The position numbers were made by a program, and so were the translations under genes. The notes beneath the pieces are model-generated. The model did no database searches. It was not told where the DNA came from and worked only from the letters and a program-made list of their open reading frames with translations. 32,412 nt of DNA, taken from positions 1 through 32,412 of the forward strand of contig ML769933.1 of NCBI GenBank assembly GCA_009733575.1. Direction: 5' to 3'. Shown here piece by piece: positions 1 to 10,897 of this stretch. The stretch's first letter is position 1, and each line of letters starts with the position of its first letter. Source of the DNA: Gymnopus androsaceus JB14. Its lineage: Eukaryota; Basidiomycota; Agaricomycetes; Agaricales; Omphalotaceae.

Positions 1-1592
1 GCCCGGAAGTGCAGGTATAGCAACCTCCAGAGGAAATATGGTATCCCCATTGCAAAACTACACTTGAATCGGAAACCCGGCACAAACTGGCTTCATGGAA
101 CACGTTCGAACAGGATGCCAGCAAGTTCAATGTACAGTACGCGACAGGCAAAGGTAGACTTGCTTTTGGCTTTGTGGAAGGACCTCTAGTTCAAGCGTTG
201 CGTGAGAGGAACTGGTATGTGGACTTTCCAATGATATTTGCTATATTTCTAAATACTTTTTTTGTAGGGTTTTACTTGACGTCGTCCATCACCCTCACAG
301 AGCAAGGTTCCCCGGAGCCTGTACCTCGTCATCTAAATTTTTGTCTATTCGCTTGCATGAATCGTGCAATTGCATTGGCAAAAAGACCTCCCTCCCAATA
401 TTCGCTCTCATTTCACTGAAAATGATGTCCCACCTCGCGACGCGGATCGAGAGACTCTTCTCAGCATCGTCGTACAATATATTGCTCCTAACGCCATCTG
501 TGACAAGGCTGCTATCATGAAACGCCGCCGAGTTCTACCTTGCGGTCAAGGATCTCGCTGAAACGTGTCAGATTGTTCGAATCATCACCCCGTTAGAGTA
601 TCCGTGCACTTGCTCATGTGCTTACCTTCGCATCGGATATCGCAGGTGTTTATGGACCTCGGAGGGCTCTCTGGGCAGGATCTCTTCTGGCTTTGACGAT
701 GGTACTGAATGCACCGAGCGTCCAGTTGGTCACTGCTCTGGCACAGAAATGCCTAACAGGGTTGAAGAACATCCGTTCCGCATCCGCGACGGAACCCACT
801 ATATCTCGCAGGCTCATATGTTCCTCATCCTGATACCAGTAAACTCCTCTTCACCGATGGACTACTAGTCCACGCACTGCGAAACAGAGGTCCTCGAGGC
901 TTTGAACCGGCTCTTGGATGATAACCGCGAGCTGGTCATACCAGAGAACGGAGAAGTTATTCGGCCCCATCCTCACTTTATGCTCTTCGCTACCCAAAAT
1001 CCACAGGCTCTTTACGTCTGGGAAGAAGGTCCTGTCGCGCACGTTCCGTAATCGGTTTCTAGAGATCCATTTACCAGAAGCTGAGCTAGAGACTATTCCC
1101 TGCACTCAATGTCCCATTGAGCGCAGGCTGCACATGGGAAGAAGGTTGTCGCCGTTTTCGGTGAGCTTCAGAAGAGGAGGCAGTCTGGTGGTGTTTTCGA
1201 AAGCAAACAGGGATTTGCTGCCCACACTTCGGGATTTGTTCCGTTATATCAAGAGTTAGCTGAAAATTGGTACATGCTGAACGCGCCCAAAGAGAAATCG
1301 ATAAAGTAGCTCTGAAGGAGGCTATCGAATCTACGATGGATGTTCGAATCGACGAACATGCTCTATATGATTTCGAGAGCTGGGAGGCCGATCTTGCCCA
1401 ATTTCATTGCAGAGTGCCTTCTGATTCGTCCCTTATCTGGACCAAGGCCATGCGGCACCTTTTCGTCCTCCTTACTCGAGCTCTGCGGTTTAACGAGCCT
1501 GTACTTCTCGTTGGCGAAACTGGGTCCGGAAAGATCTCTGCTTGCCAAGTCTTTGCAGCCACCATATCCAGAAATCACGTCGCCTTCACTTG
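1..1592 (+). pseudogene. MDN1: Midasin (MDN1/REA1) AAA-ATPase fragment, broken
   Basis: Midasin is the giant dynein-like AAA+ ATPase that strips assembly factors from pre-60S ribosomes. Stretches in several frames match consecutive AAA-module landmarks: GKGRLAFGFVEGPLVQALRE (~151-207), LFACMN then DLPPNIRSHFTE (~340-420), LTFASDIAGVYGPRRALW (~620-680), a LLFTDGLLVHALRN block (~845-885), EVLEALNRLLDDNRELVIPE then FMLFATQNP (~890-1010), GKKVLSRTFRNRFLEIHLPE (~1020-1080), and a Walker A, GETGSGKI, at ~1513-1536 where Ile replaces the usual Thr. A GT..AG intron at 215-267 would rejoin the conserved WVLLD, so this is a DNA-level copy and not a retrocopy. Frames change repeatedly and the segment after WVLLD is deleted. 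The fragment covers only part of the AAA ring and runs off the left edge. The identification is strong; that it is non-functional is equally clear. Confidence 0.88.
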
Positions 1593-2425
1593 ATTGTGAA
1601 CTGTGGGTGGAAGCATTAAGCCAAATTTCAACTCCTCCGTGTCTTACCAATTGGGCTCGTTCTCGATTCCAAGGGGCTCTCGTCCGACAACGGATCCTTC
1701 ATTGAACTTCCAGGCGCTTACTACTCAAACGAATGCCATGCGAGTAGTCCGAACTTGTCAGCTCGCCAAGCTCATTCAACGAAATTCCTAACTCCTCGGA
1801 ACAATCTGTCTTTTCGACGCCACTGCAGGTTCCAGGCAATTCAGCTCTCCGACAAAGCGTTTTCCTTTTGACTGTGCGCTAGAAGAAGTATGAAGAACAC
1901 CAACATGTTTTCTCCTGGTACGAGGCATTGAATGGCGTCGCAGCCTCTGGAAATGAGAATAACAGCTGGATGGCAGTTGGCAAGGGTTAACCGATTGGTC
2001 GCTGGGACCATACGGACGAACAAGCGGGTGGGCGGACTTCCGAGCACTAGACACCTCGATTTGGACTGTTGCCGCAGGCGTTCTCTCCTTACGCGTGCTT
2101 TACAGGCTTAGACTCAGCATCATGTCAATGCTACTACATGTAAAAATCAAGGCGAGCTCAAAGAGTGACACGGTAAATTGGCCTTCACCCGCAGCTTCAA
2201 CCGTTACTTTCTCTTCGACTCCGAGTGAAGGCCCCGTCGTTCTTCCTCGTCCTTCTATCGCGAAGGTGCATCCATGTTCCGAAGGAGTCTGGGCGTGGTG
2301 GGCTAGGGAATGAGAATGCAAGAGTGCGGAACTGCGAGCTTGAGAAGATAACCGACCTACTCTCATCACCCATCAGGAACGTTTCCGACCTCCAGAGTGG
2401 AGTATTGCAGTCGGTGAGGTGATGG
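1593..2425. other. Degenerate stretch after the MDN1 fragment
   Basis: No open frame of useful length and no confident protein match. By position it could be the eroded continuation of midasin after the Walker A motif, but I could not align it. Base composition stays like the MDN1 fragment (moderate GC), unlike the AT-rich repeats further right. No promoter or repeat was recognised. Confidence 0.4.
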
Positions 2426-3440
2426 TAGCCAGTAGTACTCCCTTCAACGCCGCTTTCTCCGATTGTGGACTTGATTTCCCTTGGACTTCGCTGGAACCCT
2501 CATTGAGCTCTTCCAACCGCTCGTCATTCCGAAATCTGTTCGGTCGAAAAGCGCTCTCTTTCGTCGCCTCTAAAATCCACCAAATGGTTTTTCATTGCCA
2601 ATGTTAGTATTCAAGTCGTGGCTTTTTCACCCTATATATTTACTGCATATGTACGCCCTATCTGCCTTTTCCAAGGAATATTCTTCTTACTGCATTTTTT
2701 TCAGGCTGGAAGCCCCCTAAAGCACTGGACCATTTCACCCAGCTATCTGCGTCTCAACATCAGTCTGGGGCCGACTAGGATGGGTTCCGCCTTGCGTCAT
2801 TCGCCGATGCACTCGAGGGGCGATTTCGTTTACAGTACGGTAGTGCTTTGGCACTGCCTTCTTTGTGGCGAAAATTATTGTGTCTATGCATGTAGATTAT
2901 CGCGCGAATAATGCTTTCAAAAAATCCAGGACGACGAATAAAGTTTAAAATTATAATAAAGGTCAACCTATGTTTCTACACCTCTTGAATTATTTTCGCA
3001 AGCTCCGTCGATCTGCAGTTGAACACGACTTGATATGGTTTGGGATGTCTGATTTCAAGCTGGAGTGAGTGAATGACGTGAAAATATTCGACGATACCAG
3101 CCCGGAAGTGTATTCGGGATTTGGCACGCTGTCGTTTCCCAGACCATTTTTGCATGGTAGGATTTCCAATACCGCAATGAGTCCAGAACCCAGCAAGAAC
3201 AGGTTATTACAGTAAGTATTAGGTATAATTGCAACGAGAGTCATAGGTAATGAGCTAAAAGATGGTGCACTTTAAAATCGCGTTTCGAAGACGGAGAAAG
3301 GAAGGCGTCATGAGCGCCTAATCAACTTCACGATACGCTTTCTATTCAATACGACACCTCTATCAAAATATACCATGCCTTCGTCTAATCGTCGCTTCGA
3401 TTGCAGGTGCGATCTATGCACCCAAGTCCAACCTGATGGT
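2426..3440 (+). repeat. Left arm of a 1,015 bp inverted repeat
   Basis: Base-by-base comparison with the reverse complement of 31398-32412 gives five substitutions and two single-base indels over 1,015 bp, about 99.3% identity. Similarity stops abruptly after ...CCTGATGGT at 3440, inside exon 1 of the transposase gene. The outer end cannot be seen because the right arm reaches the last base of the window. The arm carries a short MDN1-like reading near 2480-2530 (DFAGTLIELFQPLV), about 800 bp of non-coding DNA and the first 22 codons of the transposase. It is either a very long terminal inverted repeat or an inverted duplication that includes flanking DNA. Confidence 0.95.
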
Positions 3441-6400
3441 CGGGTATTAAGACCTAAAGGTCTAAAACTCCCCGCTTCAACATTTTATGCGCATACGAGG
3501 AGCCAGCGCGATCGCATGACAACCCAACACAATGCTAGTGACTTTGCTAGCGCTTCTGGCTCCTCCTCTGCATCTACGTCTACCGGAGCGAACGAGGCGT
3601 CCCGATCTTCTTGCATGACAGCCCAACGCAATGCTGGTGACTTTATTAGCGCTCCCGGATCGTCTGCATCTGCATCTACTTGGCCAAACGAGGCGTCCCG
3701 ATCTTCAGATCAACATCCTCCAGGGCCACCTTCTGCAATGGGAGTTGCTATCGAAGAGCCCATGGATATAGACTCCGAAGATCCTGCGATAGCGTTGGCA
3801 GATGAGCTTGTAGCTGAAATTGACGACCGAGTGTTGTCAATTCAGGTCATTCGCTCGCTGGAATTTTTTATTCCTCCATCCAACCCCCCCCCATCTACTC
3901 CTTTAGATGGATCGTCCATTCCCAATTCCGGCAGGTTATCCCTAGACCTTCGCAAACCTTGTAACGGCTGGTTCATTGATACTGAAGCCCGATTTGTGGA
4001 GATCATATCTCAGATGCAACAGAAGGGAAATGGCAGGCCTGAATGGCACCACGTGGAAGACGCTGCGTCGACGGCACTCACTACCATCTATTCTGTAAAA
4101 CTCAAACATTACGAGGGTCAGTTATCTCTCGCGAACAATACCAAGACTGTGGATAACAGTATGTATAGATAATTTATGTTCACCAAAGTCAGTTAACTGA
4201 AGACTGCTCTTATCTAGGGCGTTATTTTCGATCATTGGTTCATACCAACCGCCAAGTAGCATCGACAACGTTAGCTGCTTTAATAATGTATATTCGATTC
4301 CATCACACTACTCGGGATATGCGAGTTACATTGGCTTTGTTACAGTCTATTCTTCGGACGACAAATGCTTCCCCGTTCGCGGAGCAGATACCGAAAGACA
4401 TTCATACCATCGTTAATTACTATGGCCTCCATTCTCATTTTTTGACCTTTATCTCCTGTCCCCAATGTTTTTCACTATACGACATAGATAAAGATGACTC
4501 GACTCGCAACGGCGACTTGTTTGCCAAAGGACACCAAACGGATAGATGCTCATCGAAATTTAAGCCCGACGGACCCGAATGTGGGGCAGACCTTTGGAGA
4601 GCATGAACAATCAAGGGCAGGGCATTTGTTGTTCCAAAACGCACACAAGTGCTGCAGGATCCCAAAGAATGGCTTGGGAGATTGCTTGCCAGACCAGAAA
4701 TTGAGGACGCCATGGAGGAACATCACAAGTGTTGCCCCCTACCAGGCAGGTTGGAAGACTTCACTGATTCGCCGACATTTTCCAAGTTCGGCAGAGCACC
4801 CCGCGGTAGCATATCCCCCTTACGGATTGTGGCCAGTTTAGGTTGCGACGCATTTAATCCATTTTAGCACAAAACGGCACATGCAATTGTCCAATCCACA
4901 GCTCTTTACATGAGCTTACTTGTCCTTCCAGAGAACTTGAGGTTCCAGCATAAGAATATGCTCCTACTGGCAGTACTTTCTGGCGATCCCAAGCAACACG
5001 AAATTAATCAGATCCTAGCTCGTGTTGTGGATCTTCTTTTGCCACTAGAGGAAGGATACTTCTATCTTCGGACTGCCAAACATCCATTTGGCCGCAATGT
5101 ATCTTTGGTCATTGTTCCTGCGGTCTGCGATGTGCTGGGTGCACACCAACTAGTAGGATTTCCTCACCATAAACACAGGTTGTTTTGCACACGCTGTTTA
5201 CTTCCTAGACATGACATCCACAACCTCAACCGGGCTTCTTGGCCAAGGCGTGATGCCGAGCAGCATATAAAACAGGCAATAGCATGGCGCGATGCTCCTA
5301 CTCAAAAGCATCGTGACCACATATATAAGACATATGGAGTGCGTTGGTCCGAACTCCTACGCCTACCAGGATTTGACCCTATTGCATTCACTACCATTGA
5401 CGACTTCCACATGCTTCTTCTGGGTCTCTATGAAACCCACATCCGCGATATCTGGGGAATAGATGAGGATGCAGAAGGAGGTCTCGGTCAGCTGAAGGTG
5501 CGGAAAAACTATGAGAAACCTTCAAATGCTGTCCTACGCCGGATTTGGGAAACAATCCGCACTGCGGGTAACGATTCAGAGTTGGAAAGGTTCCTGTTAT
5601 TGCAGAATAAACCGTTACTCTGGTATCTATGTTTTTATCTAAAACTCCGAACAGCAGGTACAAAAGCAAAGCATGTTGAAGAGCTCTTGCAATGGGTAAG
5701 TCAGCCCGCAACTTAATTTAATATTTATTAGAGATTAATCCTCTATAGCGAAACTCCATAGCCCCATCTGATGTTCCAGTAATACCCCCATTACAATATA
5801 GTGTGATGCAGGTAGTAGAAGTGTGTCATTTCTTCATTTTGATCCTCCTGTGTCCTAATTTAGCTACCAGGATTCACCGGTGGGCCTATTTGAAGTAGAT
5901 CATTCCACATTAGATGGTCCAAGTGATTGGCCTAAATATGCAGAACTGCTAAGGCAGATCAAAGACCACACCACGGAGCTTCCATCATCAACATTAAAGC
6001 GACAAAGGAATGATCGCTTGCGGGCTTTGTGCTACGATCTTTCTATCCCTACTCATCCTAAAGATCAAAAAAAGCATCTTCTAGACCACATCATTGTCTG
6101 GGTGAGTTTAGAAATTTCATTGCATGGAGAGTTGCTTCTTACAGACTGCAGCATTCAAATCAAGGAGGTGCAGCTGAAATCGAGGAGGAAACAGGAAATG
6201 TGAATGAAGGGAACATGGACACTTCGGATGCCGAGTCCACCATGTCAGATTCCCGTTCAACTGCTTCGGAGGCACGTTCGAGCGTGTCGCATGCATCCAC
6301 TACAGCCTCGGACACCCCACTACCACCTATCGAAGGGCTCATTGATGTACAGGACCGCTCAGCTCTGCACCGTGAAAACGACAAGAAGTCATATGCTCAA

Positions 6401-8189
6401 ATACTACAGGAGATACAAAAAGGCAAAAAACCATCGAATCAGCTGAGACTTGATCAGCTCCGGGCTCTCTGTTATGATCTATCTATCGGTGTCAATGCCA
6501 AAGACACAAAAAGTAATCTTATCAGGCGGATAAACACTTGGGTGAAGTATTCTTATATGTTCCATCCTAGTTCAGTGCATTGCTGATACTTATTTAGCAT
6601 GAGGAGCATGGCCATGGGCAATCCGCGGAAGACTTTGATGAAACTGCATATGCGACATTGAAGGAGAAATTTGAGCATCAAGGGATAAGCTCAAAATACC
6701 TAGCAAAACTATCAAAGAAACTGCTCATTCGCCTTTGTACTGACCATTCAATTCCCGCAAATGAGTTATCTCACAAAGTACACCTGCAACAGTGGCTCAA
6801 GTTTTGGGTAAATGTATTTCTTTGAATGTACTCACTGCACTAACACTTGTTATCCCATTCCAGCGTGAAGAAAATTGTCCCAGCAGTTTGTCTGCAGAGG
6901 TACCTTCACGCAGTGTAATAGGCAGGGACGTGCTAGAAGAGATCTGGGCCGACATGAAGCACTCTACTTTCCCCAGCTGGATGAGTCCCGCACCATCACA
7001 GTGGGGCCTTGCTCGAACAGGAAAACTGGGTGGTGACGAATGGAAAGTAGTTGTCTCCATTCATTTGGTGGTCACATTGATCCGCCTTTGGAGTCGGGAA
7101 GCAGAAGAGTCGCGAAAATACAAGATGCTTACGAATTTTGTGGATCTAGTAAAGGCTGGGCACATCCTTCTCCTTCGGGGGACGACTGCTGAACTAAGGG
7201 CAGAGTATGACCTCTACATAGAAAGGTACCTCAGGGAGGTACTGGCACTATATCCCGATGTCAACCTTGCCCCAAATCACCACTACAGCCTGCATATGTC
7301 CGAATTCCTGGAAAGCATGGGTCCCGGGCATCCCCGGAGCACCCCGGTGTTTGAACGAACAAATCACAAACTTCAGCTGATAAATAAGAACCGGCATGCA
7401 GGTGAGTTGTAGTGCAAGGAATTTTCCTAAGTACTGCGCTTAGATCCCTTAGGTGAAATGGAAACAACAATGCTGGAAACGTATTGCCTCCAAGCTAATC
7501 TTCAAGCATTGCTGGACTGCAATCATGAAATCCAAGACATTATCCCAGAGGCTTTGGAGAAACTGAAAGCTATCAATCGAGAAGATCATCGTGGTAGCTT
7601 TGCAGAGACAGACCTTTCCGCCTGGTCGTCAACTGTATTCAAGTCTATAACATCCACAGTCACCTTGCCCGAGCTGCAGCAGATATCAATCTGGCTGTCC
7701 AACAGATACAGCATACCGTTACCCCATTGGCATGGAAAAGTTACTTCAAAAGTGGCAGATTTGGAGGGAATCGCTCTTGGCCGAGTCATTTATTCCCCTG
7801 CTGGAATACAACTCAACAACAGCTATGTTGTAGTTCAGGCAGAAGGACCAGTTACTTCCCGCCGGGCTGGGAGGCAAGCTGCCTCCTACAAAGCTGGGCA
7901 GATTTTGCACTTGTTTTCACATCTACACCCACATCCAGAAACCCACTTGGTAACCACCGAGACCTTCGTGGTACTTTCTATTCTAGAGCCTATCGAGGCA
8001 GATGACGATCCATACCGAAAGCTCCAAATGGGGTGGCTGTGCAAGAAGGATCCAAACATGACAACAACCACAACCATGCACCTCTCATCTCTCATATCAC
8101 ACTTTGTGAAAACTGACCTTGTCATTCGAGGACAGGATGTTATACATGTACTTCCTTGCCCAAAGGTGAACGCACATCTGGTTGTCTAA
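3375..8189 (+). pseudogene. Plavaka-type (CMC/CACTA superfamily) transposase, eight exons, two in-frame stops
   Basis: DDE-type cut-and-paste transposase of the Plavaka group common in agaricomycetes. Model: exons 3375-4158, 4218-5695, 5749-5811, 5871-6101, 6152-6541, 6598-6807, 6864-7401, 7453-8189, about 1,476 codons, all introns GT..AG. The N-terminus has a C-x-C-x2-C motif (CRCDLC). A second cysteine set lies near 4460-4590 (CPQC...C...C). The core shows LGCDAFNPF (~4840-4866), LPENLRFQHKNMLLLAVLSG (~4922-4981) and GFPHHKHRLFCTRCLLPRHD (~5155-5215). A late NHHYSLHMSEF and HAGEMETTM match the family C-terminal region. Three exons encode repeated SAP-like modules. TGA at 4604-4606 and TAG at 4865-4867 interrupt an otherwise continuous frame, so this copy is probably inactive unless read through or spliced differently. 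Exons 3 and 5 use my best-fit acceptors (5749, 6152). Confidence 0.85.
5871..6807 (+). other. Exon-bounded SAP-like repeat block within the transposase
   Basis: Three successive exons (5871-6101, 6152-6541, 6598-6807) each end at a Trp codon directly before a phase-0 GT donor and each encode a related ~35-residue module. Two share LRALCYDLSI followed by a basic stretch and a Leu-Ile helix ending in W. The third has LIRLCTDHSIP in the same register. The pattern L..L..L...LG/SI......K..LI.RI resembles the SAP DNA-binding helix-extended-loop-helix, but this is inferred from spacing only. Between modules 1 and 2 lies a Ser/Thr/Glu-rich linker (6200-6330). Equal intron phase and boundary residue point to tandem exon duplication. 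Confidence 0.6.
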
Positions 8190-8638
8190 CTCAGTTTCTG
8201 GTGGTTAAATTTTATCCTTAGGTGTTTTATGGCAAAACGGGGCGACCAACAATATAATCTAGGGGACTTTGGCGTAATACTGAAGATTTGACATCATTAA
8301 CCGGAATCCAATGGGACTAGTGGCGCTAGTAGCCACTGTAGCTCAGAAATTCATGCATCAGAGCATATTAGCCAATGTTGTAAACTTTTTTGATCAGGAA
8401 ATTTTGTATTGTTGGAGCATTTTCTAATCATAATAGAGCATATTAGTAGGCCCCTGGGAGCCCCTACTGAGCTTCCTTGTGAATCGAGTCAGGAGCTGAT
8501 TTTTTCCTTGCAGAATATACATGCACAAAACCTTGGGATCATCTGCTCAAATCTCCCTCCTCGCAAAACCGTGTTTTTTCTTTCCTTACTTCCTGCTATA
8601 GGCAACCTTTCCTCTATATGGGCCCATAGCTTTTAGCT
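8190..8638. other. Intergenic downstream of the transposase
   Basis: No credible gene. A short inverted repeat AGTGGC...GCCACT sits near 8322-8340. This would be the 3' UTR and downstream flank of the transposase; no polyadenylation signal was convincing. Confidence 0.4.
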
Positions 8639-8728
8639 AGCGTAACCCCAAAGTAACAGTTACTTTGGGTTACTCTTAGGTTACGCTGGGGTGACATTGA
8701 ATATGTTAGTGTCACCCTGACATATTTA
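8639..8728. repeat. Compound hairpin built from GTAAC/GTTAC and GGTGACA motifs
   Basis: AGCGTAACC at 8639-8647 pairs with GGTTACGCT at about 8679-8687. Inside, CCCAAAGTAAC faces GTTACTTTGGG one base apart. Immediately after, GGTGACA and TGTCACC form a second stem. The same GTTACTTT and GGTGAC words make up the array at 9410-9745, so this may be one end of a decayed transposon with subterminal repeats. Confidence 0.7.
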
Positions 8729-8798
8729 AAGCAGCCCTATATTCCAATTGTTCCAACAAACATAAAAACTGCATGCACCCTCATTGTCTTATTCACAT

Positions 8799-8960
8799 CT
8801 CATCAGCAAAACCTGTACCATCACAACACATTTCTTTCATCTCTGGAGCAAGGATTGTAATTCCAGAGATCTCCAGAGGAGTTTGACAGCTTTTTGACAG
8901 CTGTCAGAACTCTGGAGATCTCTGGAGACCTCTGGAGACCAATCAGGTTTTGCTGATGAG
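8799..8960. mobile_element. 162 bp foldback / MITE-like element with nested palindromes
   Basis: Outer ends are perfect 17-bp inverted repeats, CTCATCAGCAAAACCTG at 8799-8815 and its complement at 8944-8960. Inside, CCAGAGATCTCCAGAG near 8862-8877 is answered by CTCTGGAGATCTCTGG near 8911-8926, and the centre holds two TTGACAGC words and a CAGCTGTCAG palindrome. No coding capacity. I found no convincing target-site duplication, so the mobile origin is inferred from the structure only. Confidence 0.65.
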
Positions 8961-9409
8961 CCTGGGCTCAGTATCTCAAGCCATGCTAGGAAATTTGTCT
9001 AAAGTAACTTAAGCTTTCAGTACTTACCCATGATACAAAAACTCCAAGTTCACAAGATTGTCCATACACCAATACTGAAATACTGACTGCCATCCCATAG
9101 CAAAAAAAGCAAGACAATGAAGGAAGTTGGAACTTTAGGTAGACACTATCAGCCAAAATCCATACTTTGAAACTTTGAAATTATATCAAGATTCAAGTAG
9201 CTGGATGCACCTTGCTGTGCTGGTTATTGTTCTTTGATGCTAGATTCCAAGTCATCCTAAATGTGCTTTAAAATGAGTTAACATGACATGAGCCAATGAT
9301 CTACAAAGCCAGGCTTGAGACTTTATGCCCAGGCTTCCCCAGCCTAACTTAACCTTCTAATCCCAGCACTCTCTACATTGTGAGCACTTGAGGTGATGCT
9401 GGATTTTAC

Positions 9410-9745
9410 AAAAGTTAGACTTGGGTGATGTTCAATTTCAAAAAGGTCACTCTTGGGTGACAGTGAATTTAATGGAAATTAAGCTGAATCAACTGAAAGT
9501 TACATTTGGGTGACTTTGAATTTAGCAAAGGTTACTTTTGATTTACTTTCAGGTGACTTTGAATTTAGTGAAGGTTACTTTTGGGTGACTTCAAATTCAG
9601 TAAAGGCTACTTTTGATTTAGTGAAAGTTACTTTTAGGTGACTTTGAATTTAGTAAAGGTTACTTTTTGATTTATTGAAAGTTACTTTTGGGTGACTTTG
9701 AATTCAGTGAAGGTTACTCTTGGGTGACTTTGACTTTGGTGAACA
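9410..9745. repeat. Degenerate tandem array of GTTACTTT and GGTGACTTTGAATTT words
   Basis: The words GGTTACTTTTGG and GGTGACTTTGAATTTAGT alternate about eight times, separated by TGATTTAGTGAAA-like spacers. Units are roughly 25-50 bp and imperfect. There is no open frame. Such arrays next to transposon ends can be transposase-binding subterminal repeats; that role is inferred. Confidence 0.75.
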
Positions 9746-10042
9746 TGGACATGGAGCTTGTTTGGGTATCAGAGTATGTTCCCATGCATGAATCATGTAT
9801 AGATTGATTATTCTGAGGTCCAGGAGGTTCATACTGCATATGAAAATTGAAATCAAACTTTCTCAAGCTGACTTGAACTCACCATGGATTTGGAACTTAT
9901 TTGGGTATCATAGGATGTTTCCATGTATGGATTATGTATATCATGAGTGTTGTGAGGTCCAAGAGGCTTATACTGTATATGAAAATTGGAATTGAACTTT
10001 TTTGCCTGAACTTGCTGTGACCATGGAGCTTATTTGGGTTTT
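9746..10042. repeat. About 2.1 copies of a ~139 bp tandem repeat
   Basis: The block starting CATGGAGCTTGTTTGGGTATC-like at ~9750 recurs at ~9884 and begins again at ~10021. Shared landmarks are TTTGGGTATCA, GAGGTCCA.GAGG.T.ATACTG and ATATGAAAATTG. The copies are roughly 80% alike by eye. Non-coding. Confidence 0.7.
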
Positions 10043-10046
10043 TTTT

Positions 10047-10884
10047 TGTTCGGACACAAGTCTAGTGTTGAAAGACTCTATTAAATACCTGTTAATCAAG
10101 TAAGTACTATAAATAAAGTATGATTAGCTCAATAAACTGGTGTAAAAAGTAAAGTGAGATCATACTCAGTTTAGACACAAGTTTAGTGTCAAAAACTGAG
10201 AGTGTCACAATGAAAATGTCCAACTATAAGTACCGAATCGTGTAACTAGTAGCTACAGACCATAGTAAAGTCTTTGGCTCAACCGCAGAAAGTGTCCCGA
10301 GTATCTAAGGGATAGAATGAAGCATAACAAGGTCCATAAAAATAATAAGAAATATCAAAATAAGGAAAGGTAAATGTATAGTGCCTGGTGATTTTAATCC
10401 CAAAGCAAGGCTCAAGCTTTGACTGACTTCAAGAGTTTTCTTCTCTTGCTGCGATGAGTGCCTTCTAGCCTATCTTCATGATTGCCATCTGGTTCATCAA
10501 TAGTAGCAGCCTGGTGCTTGCTCAGTTTCAGTATTGGTTTTGGTCTGGGGTTCTCTGGGCCGCTTTGCTCTCTAAGAGCCTTTGCATGTTCAATCTCATT
10601 GGCTTCTGCCACTTGATCATAGTCAGCACCTTTCTGAACCAAGTATTAGCAACAAAAGCAAAAATAATTTAAATCACACATACCTGCAATTCAATGTCAT
10701 TATCTCCCTCACACTCCTGGCCCTGCTCAGTTACATCAGGACCACTGAAGGTGAGACCCAGCACAATTCATGGGGTCCAACATTTAGGCCCCTGTTAAAG
10801 TTAATGGGTTGAGAAACTTGGTTAAACTACTGAATATGATAATAACACATCTGGATGACCCAATATCTGGGTCACATTCCAACA
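10047..10884 (-). repeat. Candidate LTR (minus strand) with adjacent polypurine tract
   Basis: Read on the minus strand, the segment opens with TGTTGGAATGTGACCCAG and closes ...GTGTCCGAACA, the TG...CA ends expected of an LTR, with short inverted ends TGTT-G/C-GGA. Directly upstream on that strand lies GGGAGGGGGGGGG (10885-10897), a good polypurine tract, which would make this a 3' LTR. 838 bp is long for an LTR. No second LTR copy was found here and no reverse transcriptase can be read, so this is a tentative retroelement remnant. Confidence 0.4.
10412..10757 (-). other. Possible two-exon coding remnant inside the candidate LTR
   Basis: On the minus strand, an open stretch ending ...EGDNDIELQ (~10683-10757) is followed by a clean intron (GTATGT donor, CTAATAC branch-like site, TTCAG acceptor) and a second exon of ~75 codons to a stop at 10412. 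The product is charged, with KPILKLSKHQ and a basic tail RSKRRKLLKS resembling a nuclear localisation signal. No family recognised. No start is visible, so it would be a captured or truncated 3' gene end. Confidence 0.3.
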
Positions 10885-10897
10885 CCCCCCCCCTCCC

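Noticed and set aside
1..3115. Shared GCCCGGAAGTG at position 1 and near 3102 as a possible direct repeat
   Set aside because: An 11-base match is expected by chance many times in 32 kb and the flanks do not match.
2775..3244. Short open frames duplicated in both inverted-repeat arms
   Set aside because: Their identity follows from the arm duplication; they lack family features and initiation context.
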